Part shown: positions 44,665 to 57,525 of the stretch, in pieces
Layout of the letters: each line of letters opens with the position of its first letter
How positions within the stretch are numbered: the stretch's first letter is position 1
Source of the DNA: Mycolicibacter sinensis
Lineage (GTDB): Bacteria; Actinomycetota; Actinomycetes; Mycobacteriales; Mycobacteriaceae
DNA: 64,000 nucleotides
NCBI RefSeq assembly: GCF_001667945.1
Contig: NZ_LZJK01000130.1
Coordinates: 1 to 64,000, forward strand
Reading direction: 5' to 3'
Program-made: the position numbers and the translations under genes
The notes under the pieces: generated by a model
Databases searched by the model: none
What the model was told of the DNA's origin: nothing
Seen by the model: only the letters and a program-made list of their open reading frames with translations

Positions 44665-45726
44665 ATGTCGGATCTTGTCGGGGCGCGCCCGCACGCGCTG
44701 GCGTTGAAAGCCGGCCGGCTTGCCGCCGCCACCGTTCTTGCCGGCGCCGGTCTTCTCGGCGTCGTGGCGGTTGGGCCGGAGTCCCCCGGTGCGCCGCCGG
44801 CCGCCGCGCAGCGCAACGTGGAACTGGTGGCTTTCCCGACCTTCGCCGAGAGCCTGCAGAGCCTGCTCGACGCCATCGGCATGGGCGACCTCAACGAGGT
44901 GCTGGGAGGCTTCGGTGCCTTCACCGTGGACTCGCCGGTCTCGTCCTTCCTGGCCTCGTTGAACCCCGACGGCCTCACCTTGAACGGGGTCACCAATCTG
45001 TTCGGGATCTCGTTGACCGAGCCGCTCTACAGTTCGACGGTCGACTCGCTGCTCGGTCACGGCAGCGCGTGGCTGGTGGGTGGCGTGCCGATCGGCGACC
45101 TCGACCTCGGCGGCACCGGCGGGGTGCTCGATGCCTTTCTCGGCGCGGGCGCCGGCGCGCATTCGCTGACCGACCTGGCCAACGCGGTGGGACTGGGGTC
45201 GATGCTGAGTCAGTACGGGAGCCTGATCGACGGACTGGGCTTGGACAACATGAACGTCGAGAACTGCACCTTGACGTGCGGCGCTCTCGGCAATATCACC
45301 AGCCATCCCGGTCTTACCCTCAATAGCTCATTGAACGACTGGTTGAGCGGAATCCTCGGAAAGCCGACCGTCGACGTCATCCAGCACACGTTTTCGGGCC
45401 TCGGCTCTACTACGACAGTGCCGGACACCGCCACCACGCTGGGCGAATACCTGCACACCCTCCCGGTGAGCGACACCAACAGCACCACCATGGACAACGC
45501 GACCCTGGGCCTGCTACTTCACCTGACCCCCAACCAGACCTGGGATCAGTACCTCAGCAACCTGCCGTTCGGCGGGACGCTGTTGGACCCGTCCGGCGAA
45601 ACCTGGGGGGAGCAGACCCTCGGCGCCTTGTTGAGCAGCTTCCTGCCCGACAGCAGCACCCTGACGATCACCGGTGACACTCCGATCACCGACATCCTGG
45701 AGGCCTTCGGCCTGCTGAACTGGTAG
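44665..45726 (+). CDS. secreted mycobacterial protein of unknown function, paralogue 1
   Basis: This 353-residue protein has a basic N-terminus and a hydrophobic segment (LAAATVLAGAGLLGVVAVG), probably a signal peptide ending near APPAAAQ. The mature part has many short segments such as FPTFAESLQSLLDAIGMGDL, SFLASLNPDGLTLNGVTNLF and GGTLLDPSGETWGEQTLGAL, rich in Leu, Gly, Asp and Thr with LxxLL-type helices. Two cysteines (NCTLTCG) may pair. I recognise no family. The downstream gene at 46224 is a clear paralogue. The ATG at 44665 has GGGGAAGG eight bases upstream; a GTG at 44656 is the alternative start. A 14-bp-stem terminator follows 20 bp after the stop. Confidence 0.8.
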   Translation: MSDLVGARPHALALKAGRLAAATVLAGAGLLGVVAVGPESPGAPPAAAQRNVELVAFPTFAESLQSLLDAIGMGDLNEVLGGFGAFTVDSPVSSFLASLNPDGLTLNGVTNLFGISLTEPLYSSTVDSLLGHGSAWLVGGVPIGDLDLGGTGGVLDAFLGAGAGAHSLTDLANAVGLGSMLSQYGSLIDGLGLDNMNVENCTLTCGALGNITSHPGLTLNSSLNDWLSGILGKPTVDVIQHTFSGLGSTTTVPDTATTLGEYLHTLPVSDTNSTTMDNATLGLLLHLTPNQTWDQYLSNLPFGGTLLDPSGETWGEQTLGALLSSFLPDSSTLTITGDTPITDILEAFGLLNW

Positions 45727-45746
45727 CCGAAAACCCCTCTCAGCTC

Positions 45747-45778
45747 AACCGCACCCGGCCACTCGGCCGGGTGCGGTT
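45747..45778 (+). terminator. strong rho-independent-type hairpin
   Basis: AACCGCACCCGGCC, loop ACTC, GGCCGGGTGCGGTT form a perfect 14-bp stem with a tetraloop followed by TATAT, 20 bp after the stop of the first secreted paralogue. Confidence 0.85.
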
Positions 45779-46135
45779 TATATCCAGGGCAGCGCCGTAA
45801 AGCAGTCGCGCTTGCTTTGCTGTCATTTGCTAGCGGTTTGGGTGCGCATTTCGCCCCTCAGTCCGCATTGGCCGGTATTTCTCGGCCGATAATTTCATAC
45901 CGTTTGACGGTTAATGGCTCAAGTTAACGCTGGGACGGTATTGCTGGTGTGGGCCAGCTGTCCGCAGGTCCGGAATGCCTAGAGAATGCTGAGTGAGCCG
46001 TTATCGCCCACGAGTTTGCGGCAGCGATGTTACCGCTGGAATGTCTGTTGCGCAGCGTCGCGAATGGGGCAGGTGAGCTGGTAATTTACTGCCGATGCCG
46101 GTTGCTGACGCGAGCGAAAGGAAATGGAAAAATAG

Positions 46136-46164
46136 TTGACACGACACTGAGGACAACTTAAGTT
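46136..46164 (+). promoter_or_regulatory. SigA-type promoter, paralogue 2 of the secreted pair
   Basis: TTGACA (46136-46141), a 17-bp spacer and TAAGTT (46159-46164), about 60 bp before the ATG at 46224. The rest of the 497-bp gap 45727-46223 is A/T-richer than the genome around it and holds only the upstream terminator (45747-45778) and this promoter. Confidence 0.7.
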
Positions 46165-46223
46165 AACGTTCGTTGCGGAAATCGCGACGCCAATTTGTTC
46201 GATCCCTGAAGGGGGCCTGATAC

Positions 46224-47120
46224 ATGTCAACTCTTTCCATTGCAGCGCCGACGGAGTCGCACGGCTTCATGGCAAAAGCCGGCGCACTCGCCGCCGGAAC
46301 CGCATTAGCCGGCGCGGCGCTATTCGGCGGCGTGACCGTTGCTCCGACGGTTGCTGCCGGCCTTGCCGGGTCGGTGCAGCACGATTACGTGCTGACCGCC
46401 GACCCCTTCCCGACCTTCGAGCAGAGCCTGCAGAGCCTGCTGGACACCCTGGGCTACGGCAACATGGGGCAGGTGCTGGGTCTGTTCGGCACGGAAGCCA
46501 ACCCCATCAACACAAGTTCGGATCTCAGCACCCTCCTGGCCGCACTGAACCCCGATGGCACGTCGCTGGACACGATCACCGGTGGCCTGCTCTCGGCGGA
46601 TCTCACCGCGGTGCTGAACGATGTGCAGGTTGGCGGCGTAGGCCTGGGTGACGTACCGATCGACACCTTGCTCGGTGGCTTCATCGGCGGCGACGGCGCC
46701 AATACCAGCATCGGTGACCTGCTGGGCCTCTTCGGACTGGGCCAGTACGCCGGCCTGCTGGATCTGCCGTTCCTCGGCTTGTCCCCGTCCGACACGCTCG
46801 CCTCCGTGCTGAACGAGATGCTGGGAATCGGGGCCACCACCTCGCTGAACGACCTGTTGACCGACAACGGACTGGGGGACGCAACTATCGCGAGCCTGCT
46901 GGGCATCGACCCGAGTGCCCCTTGGAACGAGGTCATCAGCGGCATCACGCTCGGCGGGACCCTGAGTGACCCGGACGGCACCGGGACCCTGGGCGGCGAG
47001 ACGCTGGGCGCTCTGCTGACGAGCCTGCTGCCGACCGGCAGTGACCCGGTGACCGACACCACCACGCTGACCGATTTCCTGGGCGACCTGGGCATCTTCA
47101 GCATGCTCGGCCTGGGCTGA
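46224..47120 (+). CDS. secreted mycobacterial protein of unknown function, paralogue 2
   Basis: This 298-residue protein has a signal-peptide-like N-terminus (GALAAGTALAGAALFGGVTV). The mature protein matches paralogue 1 in FPTFEQSLQSLLDTLGYGNM (first block), LLAALNPDGTSLDTITGGLL (second) and GGTLSDPDGTGTLGGETLGA with LLTSLLP (C-terminal block). It is Leu/Gly/Asp/Thr-rich, lacks cysteine and has no catalytic motif I recognise. The ATG at 46224 follows GAAGGGGG. Between this gene and the next a hairpin with a T-run ends transcription. The pair sits where M. tuberculosis has phoY1, and is probably specific to a subset of mycobacteria. Confidence 0.8.
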   Translation: MSTLSIAAPTESHGFMAKAGALAAGTALAGAALFGGVTVAPTVAAGLAGSVQHDYVLTADPFPTFEQSLQSLLDTLGYGNMGQVLGLFGTEANPINTSSDLSTLLAALNPDGTSLDTITGGLLSADLTAVLNDVQVGGVGLGDVPIDTLLGGFIGGDGANTSIGDLLGLFGLGQYAGLLDLPFLGLSPSDTLASVLNEMLGIGATTSLNDLLTDNGLGDATIASLLGIDPSAPWNEVISGITLGGTLSDPDGTGTLGGETLGALLTSLLPTGSDPVTDTTTLTDFLGDLGIFSMLGLG

Positions 47121-47148
47121 ACGGAGTAGTCGGCACCCGAGTAGGGGC

Positions 47149-47192
47149 GCATCGGCCACAACCCCCGACGGTTGTGGCCGATGTGCTTTTTT
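47149..47192 (+). terminator. rho-independent terminator with T6 tract
   Basis: GCATCGGCCACAACC, loop CCCGAC, GGTTGTGGCCGATGTGC form a stem of about 14 pairs followed by TTTTTT (47187-47192). It lies 28 bp after the stop of the second secreted paralogue. Confidence 0.88.
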
Positions 47193-47213
47193 CAGCTGGC
47201 CATACTTGGCGCT

Positions 47214-48086
47214 ATGGCCTCCCGTCGACGTCGCGCCCCGCTGCCGGTGCGTGACGGACTGGGCCCGGCCCGGCTGCGGCTCCGCGGCGGGCCGGTCGCC
47301 GCCGAGCTGCGCGACCGGTTCGGGGCGGCCGCCGCAGCGAAAGTGGCCGCCGGGGAGGTGTTGACCGCCGACGGGGCGGTGGTCGACGAGACGACGGCGC
47401 TACCGGCCGGAGCCCACATCTTCTGGTACCGGGAGTTGCCCGACGAGGTGCCGGTGCCCTTCGACATCCCGGTGCTGCACCGCGACGACGACCTGGTGGT
47501 CGTCGACAAGCCGCACTTTCTGGCGACCATGCCCCGCGGGCGGCACGTGGCGCAGACCGCGCTGGTGCGGCTGCGTCGTGAGCTGGGGCTTCCCGAGCTG
47601 AGCCCGGCGCATCGGCTGGACCGGCTCACTGCCGGGGTCCTGCTGTTCACCACCCGCCGCGAGCTGCGCGGGCCGTATCAGACGCTGTTCGCCCGCGGCG
47701 TCGTGCGGAAGCAGTACCTGGCGCGCTCGTCGGCGCCGCCGGTGGGCACGTTTCCCCGGCTGGTGCGCAGCCGGATCGTCAAACGGCGCGGCTGGCTGCA
47801 GGCTCGCGAGGAACCCGGCGAGCCCAACGCCGAGACGCTGGTCGAAGCGCTCGGCAACGGCAGCTACCGGCTGACCCCGCGCACGGGGCGCACCCACCAG
47901 TTGCGGGTGCATCTGGCCTCACTCGGTCTGCCCATCGACGGTGATCCGCTGTACCCCCAGATCGTCGAGGTTGCTCCTGACGACTTCTCCACCCCGCTGC
48001 AGCTGCTGGCCCACCGGCTCGAGTTCGAGGACCCGTTCACCGGGCGGCTGCGCCGCTTCGTCAGCGGGCGCGCGTTTGCGCTGTGA
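47214..48086 (+). CDS. RNA pseudouridine synthase (RluA family)
   Basis: This 290-residue RluA-type enzyme isomerises uridine in rRNA or tRNA. The catalytic Asp is in SPAHRLDRLTAGVLLFT, with LVVVDKPHFLATMPRG, the TGRTHQLRVHLASLGLPIDG motif and the end FEDPFTGRLRRFVSGRAFAL. The ATG at 47214 (MASRRRRAPLPVRDG) is preferred to upstream starts that lie within the terminator. It is the match of Rv3300c. Its last codons overlap the SigF-type promoter at 48074 that seems to serve the next gene. Confidence 0.9.
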   Translation: MASRRRRAPLPVRDGLGPARLRLRGGPVAAELRDRFGAAAAAKVAAGEVLTADGAVVDETTALPAGAHIFWYRELPDEVPVPFDIPVLHRDDDLVVVDKPHFLATMPRGRHVAQTALVRLRRELGLPELSPAHRLDRLTAGVLLFTTRRELRGPYQTLFARGVVRKQYLARSSAPPVGTFPRLVRSRIVKRRGWLQAREEPGEPNAETLVEALGNGSYRLTPRTGRTHQLRVHLASLGLPIDGDPLYPQIVEVAPDDFSTPLQLLAHRLEFEDPFTGRLRRFVSGRAFAL

Positions 48087-48099
48087 GTGTCCCGGGTAC
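48074..48099 (+). promoter_or_regulatory. SigF-type promoter candidate before the Gly-rich lipoprotein
   Basis: GTTT (48074-48077), a 16-bp spacer and GGGTAC (48094-48099), 37 bp before the ATG at 48137. The -35 and spacer overlap the 3' end of the pseudouridine synthase gene. Confidence 0.6.
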
Positions 48100-48136
48100 A
48101 GGAAGGCACGACAGAGCAGAGGGGAGTCTGATTCTG

Positions 48137-48562
48137 ATGAAGGCACACGGCAAGATGGCGATCGCGGTGCTCGGCAGCGCAGCGGCGCTGGTGGCAGCCG
48201 GTTGTAGCGGCACCAAGGAAGAAGCCCCGACCAGCACCACTACCACCACAACCGAGACCACCATCACCACGACGGAGACCACGCCGATGGAGCCCGCCCC
48301 CGGCGTTCCCGGGGAGCACCCGGGCGAGCCCGGCGGCCCGACCGGTGGCGGCGGGCCCGGTGGTGGCGGCGGCGAGATTCCCGGTGGCCCCACCGGTGGC
48401 GGTGGCCCCGGCGGCGGTGGCGGCCAGATCCCGGGCGGCCCGACCGGTGGTGGCGGGCCCGGCGGTGGCGGCGGTCAGATCCCGGGCGGACCCACCGGCT
48501 GGGGCGGACCCGGCGGTGGCGGTGGCTGCCTGCCCGGTGTGGGCTGCGGCGGGTGGCCGTGA
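48137..48562 (+). CDS. Gly/Pro-rich repeat lipoprotein
   Basis: This 141-residue protein has a lipoprotein signal (MAIAVLGSAAALVAAGCSG; lipobox AAGC), a Thr/Glu spacer rich in TTT and TETT, then four tandem copies of a unit of about 17 residues (GGPTGGGGPGGGGGQIP in its middle copies) ending in CLPGVGCGGWP. The repeats are almost pure Gly with Pro, Thr and Gln/Glu-Ile at fixed places. It is presumably anchored to the outer leaflet of the membrane or the envelope. The ATG at 48137 starts the signal sequence. A SigF-type promoter candidate precedes it. Function is unknown. Bases 48563-48978 downstream contain no gene I can support. Confidence 0.78.
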   Translation: MKAHGKMAIAVLGSAAALVAAGCSGTKEEAPTSTTTTTTETTITTTETTPMEPAPGVPGEHPGEPGGPTGGGGPGGGGGEIPGGPTGGGGPGGGGGQIPGGPTGGGGPGGGGGQIPGGPTGWGGPGGGGGCLPGVGCGGWP

Positions 48563-48978
48563 TCGGCCGCGTGATCGGCCGACGTCGCTGAGGCGTTAAC
48601 CCGACAGGCCGAGCGACTCGGCGAGACTGACCAGGACCGACCAGGGCGCCGCCGCGGCGCCCGGAAGCCCGCTGGATGCTCGCCCCCCCCCGTTATGGCG
48701 GGTTCGGGCAAGGCGGCATCGCTGCCGTTCGGGGTGTCGTCGGCCAGCGCGGTGACTACCTCGCTGCGAGTTCATGTTCGTCGGGAACCACCCGAACCGC
48801 GTCGGCTCTCCCCGATCCCAGCCGTGGTCGATGTCATCAAGGGCAGGGATTCGGCCGGAATCATGTCGCAATCATGTCGCTGCCGGCTGCCGAGGCCGGC
48901 AGCTCGACGGGCCAGCCAGCGAGGACGAGGACAGCCGAAAGCCGGCCAGCGGCAGGGCTGGCCGACTTCGGTTACCGG

Positions 48979-49428
48979 TCAGTGCCCGGGAGGTCCCGGC
49001 GGGCCGGCGGGTCCGACGGGGCCGGGAGCGCCCGGAGGCCCAACCGGTCCACCCGGAGGCCCGATCGGTCCCGGTGCACCCGGTCCGCCCGGAGGCCCGA
49101 TCGGTCCCGGTGCACCCGGTCCGCCCGGAGGCCCAACGGCACCCGGTCCGCCCGGAGGCCCGACGGCGCCCGGCGCCCCAGGAGGTCCGACGGCGCCCGG
49201 CCCGCCAGGAGGCCCGACGTTACCGGGAGGTCCCGGCGGCCCCGGGGGCCCAGGAGGCCCAGGAGGTCCCGGCGGCGGCGGCGCTTGGGGCACGAAGGCC
49301 GAAACGTGCGTGGCGCCGCCGGGCTGCGTTGCGCCCGCAATAGGCGAAAGGCCCACGGCGGCGGCGATCCCGCCGGCTGCCAGCCCGGCCACGCTCACGC
49401 CGATCAGCGCGTGTCTGTTGTTCACCAT
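48979..49428 (-). CDS. secreted collagen-like (GXY repeat) protein
   Basis: This 149-residue protein has a signal peptide (ALIGVSVAGLAAGGIAAAVG, cut near AGATQPGG) and then about 30 Gly-X-Y triplets rich in GPP, GAP, GAV and GPI from residue about 55 to the end (PPPGPPGPPGPPGPPGPP, GNVGPPGGPGAVGPPG and similar). This is a bacterial collagen-like protein. The plus-strand frame over the same bases also reads as Gly-Pro repeats because GGN and CCN codons are reverse complements. The minus strand is favoured because it has the start codon, ribosome binding site (AAGGAACGG), signal peptide and a SigF-type promoter (49496-49469). Confidence 0.82.
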   Translation of the reverse strand: MVNNRHALIGVSVAGLAAGGIAAAVGLSPIAGATQPGGATHVSAFVPQAPPPPGPPGPPGPPGPPGPPGNVGPPGGPGAVGPPGAPGAVGPPGGPGAVGPPGGPGAPGPIGPPGGPGAPGPIGPPGGPVGPPGAPGPVGPAGPPGPPGH

Positions 49429-49468
49429 TTTCCGTTCCTTAGCTCGATTGCTTCGGACATCAAGGCGG

Positions 49469-49496
49469 GTACCCGGCTTCCCCGAGCAGCGAAACC
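49469..49496 (-). promoter_or_regulatory. SigF-type promoter candidate before the collagen-like gene
   Basis: Read on the minus strand: GGTTT (49496-49492), a 17-bp spacer and GGGTAC (49474-49469). This is the full mycobacterial SigF consensus except the last base. The start codon lies 40 bp downstream. Confidence 0.7.
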
Positions 49497-49530
49497 ACCG
49501 GCGGCCAATCGCCGCTCACCGGGACAGACG

Positions 49531-50279
49531 TCACCGCTGACATGACGGGCACCAGAAACTGATGCGGCTGCCGCTGCTATCGCATTGCACGCAGGTCCCG
49601 CAGCGCCGGCACGGCTTCCCGGCCCGGCCATAGACCCACAGCTGCCGGCCCGGCCGGGTGTCGCCGGTGGTGCAGCGCGACCATCGCAGCCGATTCGCCC
49701 ACAACATCTCATGGGCGCGCGCCACCAGGCGGGCCGGATCGGCCAGCGCAGCAACCGGGGCGGTCGGCAACCGGCCGACGACGAAGCACAATTCGTTGCA
49801 GTAGACGTTGCCGATGCCGGCCAGCACAGTTTGATCCAGCAGGGCCGCCGCCAGTGGACGGTGCGGGTCGGCCATCAGGTTGGCCACGGCGGTGTCGGGA
49901 TCCCAGTCGGCGCCGAGCAGATCCGGACCCAGGTGCGCGACAGCCTCGCCGTCGCGGTCACGCTCGAGCACCTCCAGCACGCCCAGGTCGATACCGAGAG
50001 CGCGAACGGGTCCGGCCTCCAGGATGATTCGCACCCGATGGTCGAGCGGCGCGCGGGCGACCCGCCAGCTGCCCTCCATCTTCAGATGCGAGTGGATGCT
50101 GGCTTGCCCGACCCGGATGAACAGGTGCTTGCCCCGGCTGATCACCTCGTCCACCCGCTGCCCGGTGAGGTCGACGCCGGCGTAGCGGGGAACCCGGATG
50201 TCGCAGCGGGTCAATGTCTTTCCGGTCAGGGCGTCATCGAGCACGGCGGCGGTGTGGTAGACGGTGTCGCCCTCGGGCA

Positions 50280-50280
<1 letters not shown>
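49531..50280 (-). CDS. nei: Fpg/Nei family DNA glycosylase (endonuclease VIII-like)
   Basis: This 249-residue base-excision repair enzyme removes oxidised pyrimidines and cuts the DNA by AP-lyase action. The catalytic N-terminus PEGDTVY starts right after the initiator Met. Other marks are [39 protein letters not shown] and the C-terminal zinc finger [10 protein letters not shown]...CPSCQR with four cysteines. The ATG at 50280 overlaps the lhr stop (TGATG), so it is translated as a coupled pair; lhr-nei is the order of Rv3296-Rv3297. Confidence 0.94.
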
Positions 50281-54779
<4,499 letters not shown>

Positions 54780-54886
54780 CCAGCCATGGTGCCAACTTCG
54801 CGGGCGCGCTGCCGAGGTGTGCGGTTTTGCGCCCGCCGTCGCCGGGTAATCGGCCACCCGTGGCAGGGGTGACAGGGGGAGCCGGG

Positions 54887-55285
54887 ATGACCATTGTGGA
54901 CCACCGGGCGCGGGCGGCCCGGCCGATTTTCGCCGATGTGACCCCGGCTCCGCGGGGTGAGTTGCCGCTGGAAGCGCCACCGCGCGACTGGACGTGGCTC
55001 AACTGGGCATTGTCGCTGCTGACCGCGCCGGCCGCGGTGTTATTGATGACCTTCGCGCTGTCCAGGGTGGCCGGCACCGCTCGGTGCAACAGCGCAGCCT
55101 GTCCGGAGCTGCGGGTGAACGGCGCGCTGTTCGGCCTGCTGTATCACGGAGCGGCCGGTGTCGCGGCGGTGACGCTATTTCTCGCGTTCTTCTTCGCGAC
55201 CACCCACCGCCGCGGGATCGCGGTCTGGGCCTGCGGCTGGGCCTTGCTGGGGGCCGATTTGGTGACCCTGCTCGCCGTGTTCTGA
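54887..55285 (+). CDS. small membrane protein of unknown function
   Basis: This 132-residue protein has a hydrophilic N-terminus and three membrane helices (about 42-64, NWALSLLTAPAAVLLMTFAL; about 83-107, LLYHGAAGVAAVTLFLAFFF; about 112-132, IAVWACGWALLGADLVTLLA). A loop with two cysteines (RCNSAACPEL) lies outside the membrane between the first two helices. I recognise no family. The ATG at 54887 follows an AGGGGGAGCCGGG stretch. It is divergent from lhr. Confidence 0.6.
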   Translation: MTIVDHRARAARPIFADVTPAPRGELPLEAPPRDWTWLNWALSLLTAPAAVLLMTFALSRVAGTARCNSAACPELRVNGALFGLLYHGAAGVAAVTLFLAFFFATTHRRGIAVWACGWALLGADLVTLLAVF

Positions 55286-55358
55286 CACGCGGGGCGAATC
55301 CGCGAGGCATTTCTGCACTTCGGTCACGTGAAATCCCGTCCCACGGCGGTACCCGGCC

Positions 55359-55384
55359 GTTTCCGCGCCGGATTGACCGGGTAG
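55359..55384 (+). promoter_or_regulatory. SigF-type promoter candidate, leaderless
   Basis: GTTT (55359-55362), a 16-bp spacer and GGGTAG (55379-55384). The ATG at 55395 is 10 bp after the -10, where transcription would begin, so the mRNA may be leaderless or nearly so. Confidence 0.72.
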
Positions 55385-55394
55385 TTGCGATGGC

Positions 55395-57371
55395 ATGGGG
55401 TCCTTCCGGAACCGTCGCGAGGCCGGCCAGGTACTGGCCGGGCGGCTCAGCCACTACCGAGGGCATTCCGAAGTGGTGGTACTTGCCCTTCCGCGCGGTG
55501 GCGTTCCGGTCGCGTTCGAGGTAGCCCGGGAACTTCAGGCCCCCCTGGACGTTTTCGTCGTCCGCAAGCTCGGTGCGCCCGGATTCCCAGAGCTGGCGTT
55601 AGGGGCGATCGCCGGCGGCGGGGTAGTGGTGACCAACGACGACGTGATCCGTGCCCACCGGGTCGGTGCCGAGGACCTCGAAGAGATCGCCCGTGCGGAA
55701 CGGCAGGAGTTGGCCCGACGGGAGCAGGCCTACCGGGGCGCGCGGCCGGCAGCGGAGATTGCCGGCAAGATCGCGGTGGTGGTCGATGACGGGCTGGCCA
55801 CCGGCGCCACCATGCAGGCCGCGCTGCAGGGAATCCGCGCCCTGTCGCCGGCCCGGGTGGTGGTCGCGGTGCCGGTCGCGCCGCAGGACACCTGCGAGGA
55901 GTTGCAGCGCCTCGCTGACGAGGTCGTCTGCGCGATCACCCCCAAGCGGTTCACGGCTGTCGGCGCGGCGTATTGGGACTTCGACCAGACCAGCGACGAC
56001 GAGGTGCGCCACCTGTTGGCGACCGCGACCACTGACGCGCAGCCGGCCGCTCGGGGAGATGACGCTACTGCGGCGATCCGGCGGGAGGCGCGCCCGGCGC
56101 CCGGAGGCGTGATCCCCGACGAAGAGTTGTTCAGCCTTGTCGGCGAGGCGCGGTTCGTGCTGATCGGGGAGGCCAGTCATGGAACCCGGGAGTTCTATGC
56201 CGCGCGTGCGCAGATGACCCGTCGCCTCATCGAAGAAGGCGGGTTTCACGCGGTGGCGGTCGAAGCGGATTGGCCCGACGCGTATCGCGCGAACCGCTAT
56301 GCCCGCGGCATCGGCGATGATGCGGACGCCGCCACCGCGTTGGGCGGGTTCGAGCGGTTTCCGCAGTGGATGTGGCGCAATGCCGTGGTCGCTGACTTCA
56401 TCGCGTGGCTGCGCACCCATAACGCCGCCCATCGCGCACCGGTTGGCTTCTACGGGCTGGACCTTTACAGCCTGCGCCGTTCGATCGACGAAGTGATCAA
56501 CTATCTCGAGAATCGCGATCCCGCCGCCGCGCAGCGGGCCCGGGATCGCTACAGCTGCTTCGACCATTTCGCCGACGAACAACGGTACGGCTACGCCGCC
56601 GCGTTCGGGACGGGCGAATCCTGCGAGGACGAGGTTGTTCAGCAGTTGGTCGATCTGCAACGACTCGACCTCGAGCTGGTGCGCCGCGATGGCATGGCAG
56701 AAACCGAAGAGCGCTTCTTTGCCAGGCAGAATGCCCGCTTGGTGACGAGCGCGGAAAAGTACTATCGCGCTATGTTCGGCGGCCACATCGCGTCGTGGAA
56801 CTTGCGTGATCGGCACATGATGGAAACGCTGCACGAGATTGCCTGTCACCTCGACGCCCAGGTGGGCAGATCGAAAGTCATTGTATGGGCGCATAACTCG
56901 CACTTGGGTGATGCACGCGCCACCGAGTTGGGTGACGCCGGTGAGCTCAACCTGGGGCAGCTGGTCCGTCAAGCGTATCCGGGTGACAGTTGCAACATCG
57001 GGTTCACCACCTACACCGGCACTGTCACCGCCGCCGACGATTGGGGCGAGCCGGCCAAGACGATGGATGTCCGGCCGGCGCTATCCGGCAGCATGGAAGC
57101 GTTGTTCCACAACGCTGATCGCGGCGACTTCTACCTGCGTGCCGGTCGGCAAGGAGAGCCGAGCGCCATGCCGCGGACACCGCTTTTACAGCGTGCGATC
57201 GGAGTGATCTACCGTCCACGCACCGAACGCCAAAGCCATTACTTGATGGCCCGGGCCGCCGATCAATTCGACGCAGTCGTTCATATCGATTCCACTTCCG
57301 CGCTGCAGCCATTGCCGGCAACCGCCGAGCCGGTTCCGGGGGAAGCGGAAACCTTTCCGCACGCGGTGTGA
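55395..57371 (+). CDS. phosphoribosyltransferase / erythromycin esterase-like fusion (Rv2030c type)
   Basis: This 658-residue protein has two domains. Residues about 1-215 are a phosphoribosyltransferase-like domain with the PRPP loop AVVVDDGLATGATMQAALQG and the entry motif VVVLALPRGGVPVAFEVA. Residues about 235-650 are an erythromycin-esterase homology domain with FVLIGEASHGTREFYAARAQ (the catalytic His region of Ere enzymes), AVEADWPDAYRANRYARGIG and VIVWAHNSHLGDARATE. In M. tuberculosis the same fusion, Rv2030c, is part of the DosR dormancy regulon; its activity is unknown. The ATG at 55395 sits 10 bp after a SigF-type -10, and no ribosome binding site is needed. Confidence 0.88.
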   Translation: MGSFRNRREAGQVLAGRLSHYRGHSEVVVLALPRGGVPVAFEVARELQAPLDVFVVRKLGAPGFPELALGAIAGGGVVVTNDDVIRAHRVGAEDLEEIARAERQELARREQAYRGARPAAEIAGKIAVVVDDGLATGATMQAALQGIRALSPARVVVAVPVAPQDTCEELQRLADEVVCAITPKRFTAVGAAYWDFDQTSDDEVRHLLATATTDAQPAARGDDATAAIRREARPAPGGVIPDEELFSLVGEARFVLIGEASHGTREFYAARAQMTRRLIEEGGFHAVAVEADWPDAYRANRYARGIGDDADAATALGGFERFPQWMWRNAVVADFIAWLRTHNAAHRAPVGFYGLDLYSLRRSIDEVINYLENRDPAAAQRARDRYSCFDHFADEQRYGYAAAFGTGESCEDEVVQQLVDLQRLDLELVRRDGMAETEERFFARQNARLVTSAEKYYRAMFGGHIASWNLRDRHMMETLHEIACHLDAQVGRSKVIVWAHNSHLGDARATELGDAGELNLGQLVRQAYPGDSCNIGFTTYTGTVTAADDWGEPAKTMDVRPALSGSMEALFHNADRGDFYLRAGRQGEPSAMPRTPLLQRAIGVIYRPRTERQSHYLMARAADQFDAVVHIDSTSALQPLPATAEPVPGEAETFPHAV

Positions 57372-57490
57372 AGCGTATTGCCCGCACCATTCGATCACCC
57401 CGGCGCGGCACGGGGGTGTGCGGCGTGAACCGGTTGACGCCGCATGCCGCGACCGCAGCCAGGAGTGAAACCCCCGGCAGATGACGGCAA

Positions 57491-57516
57491 GTTTTCGCGG
57501 CCTATTGCCAGGGTAG
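57491..57516 (+). promoter_or_regulatory. SigF-type promoter candidate, leaderless
   Basis: GTTT (57491-57494), a 16-bp spacer and GGGTAG (57511-57516). The GTG start codon of the glycosyltransferase lies 9 bp after the -10, so the transcript is probably leaderless. Confidence 0.72.
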
Positions 57517-57525
57517 CTGCTAAGC

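Noticed and set aside
48596..48871. Minus-strand frame of 91 codons in the 48563-48978 gap
   Set aside because: No ribosome binding site, Arg/Gly-rich composition typical of shadow frames; only its last 20 residues look hydrophobic. The gap holds nothing I can support.
48695..49540. Plus-strand frame of 281 codons with Gly-Pro repeats
   Set aside because: It is the mirror image of the minus-strand collagen-like gene; it lacks a signal peptide and a ribosome binding site and its ends are Arg-rich nonsense.
55286..55394. DosR box upstream of the Rv2030c-like fusion
   Set aside because: I looked for TTSGGGACT-type palindromes because Rv2030c is DosR-controlled; only partial matches such as AAATCCCGTCCC are present, whereas a SigF-type promoter is clear.
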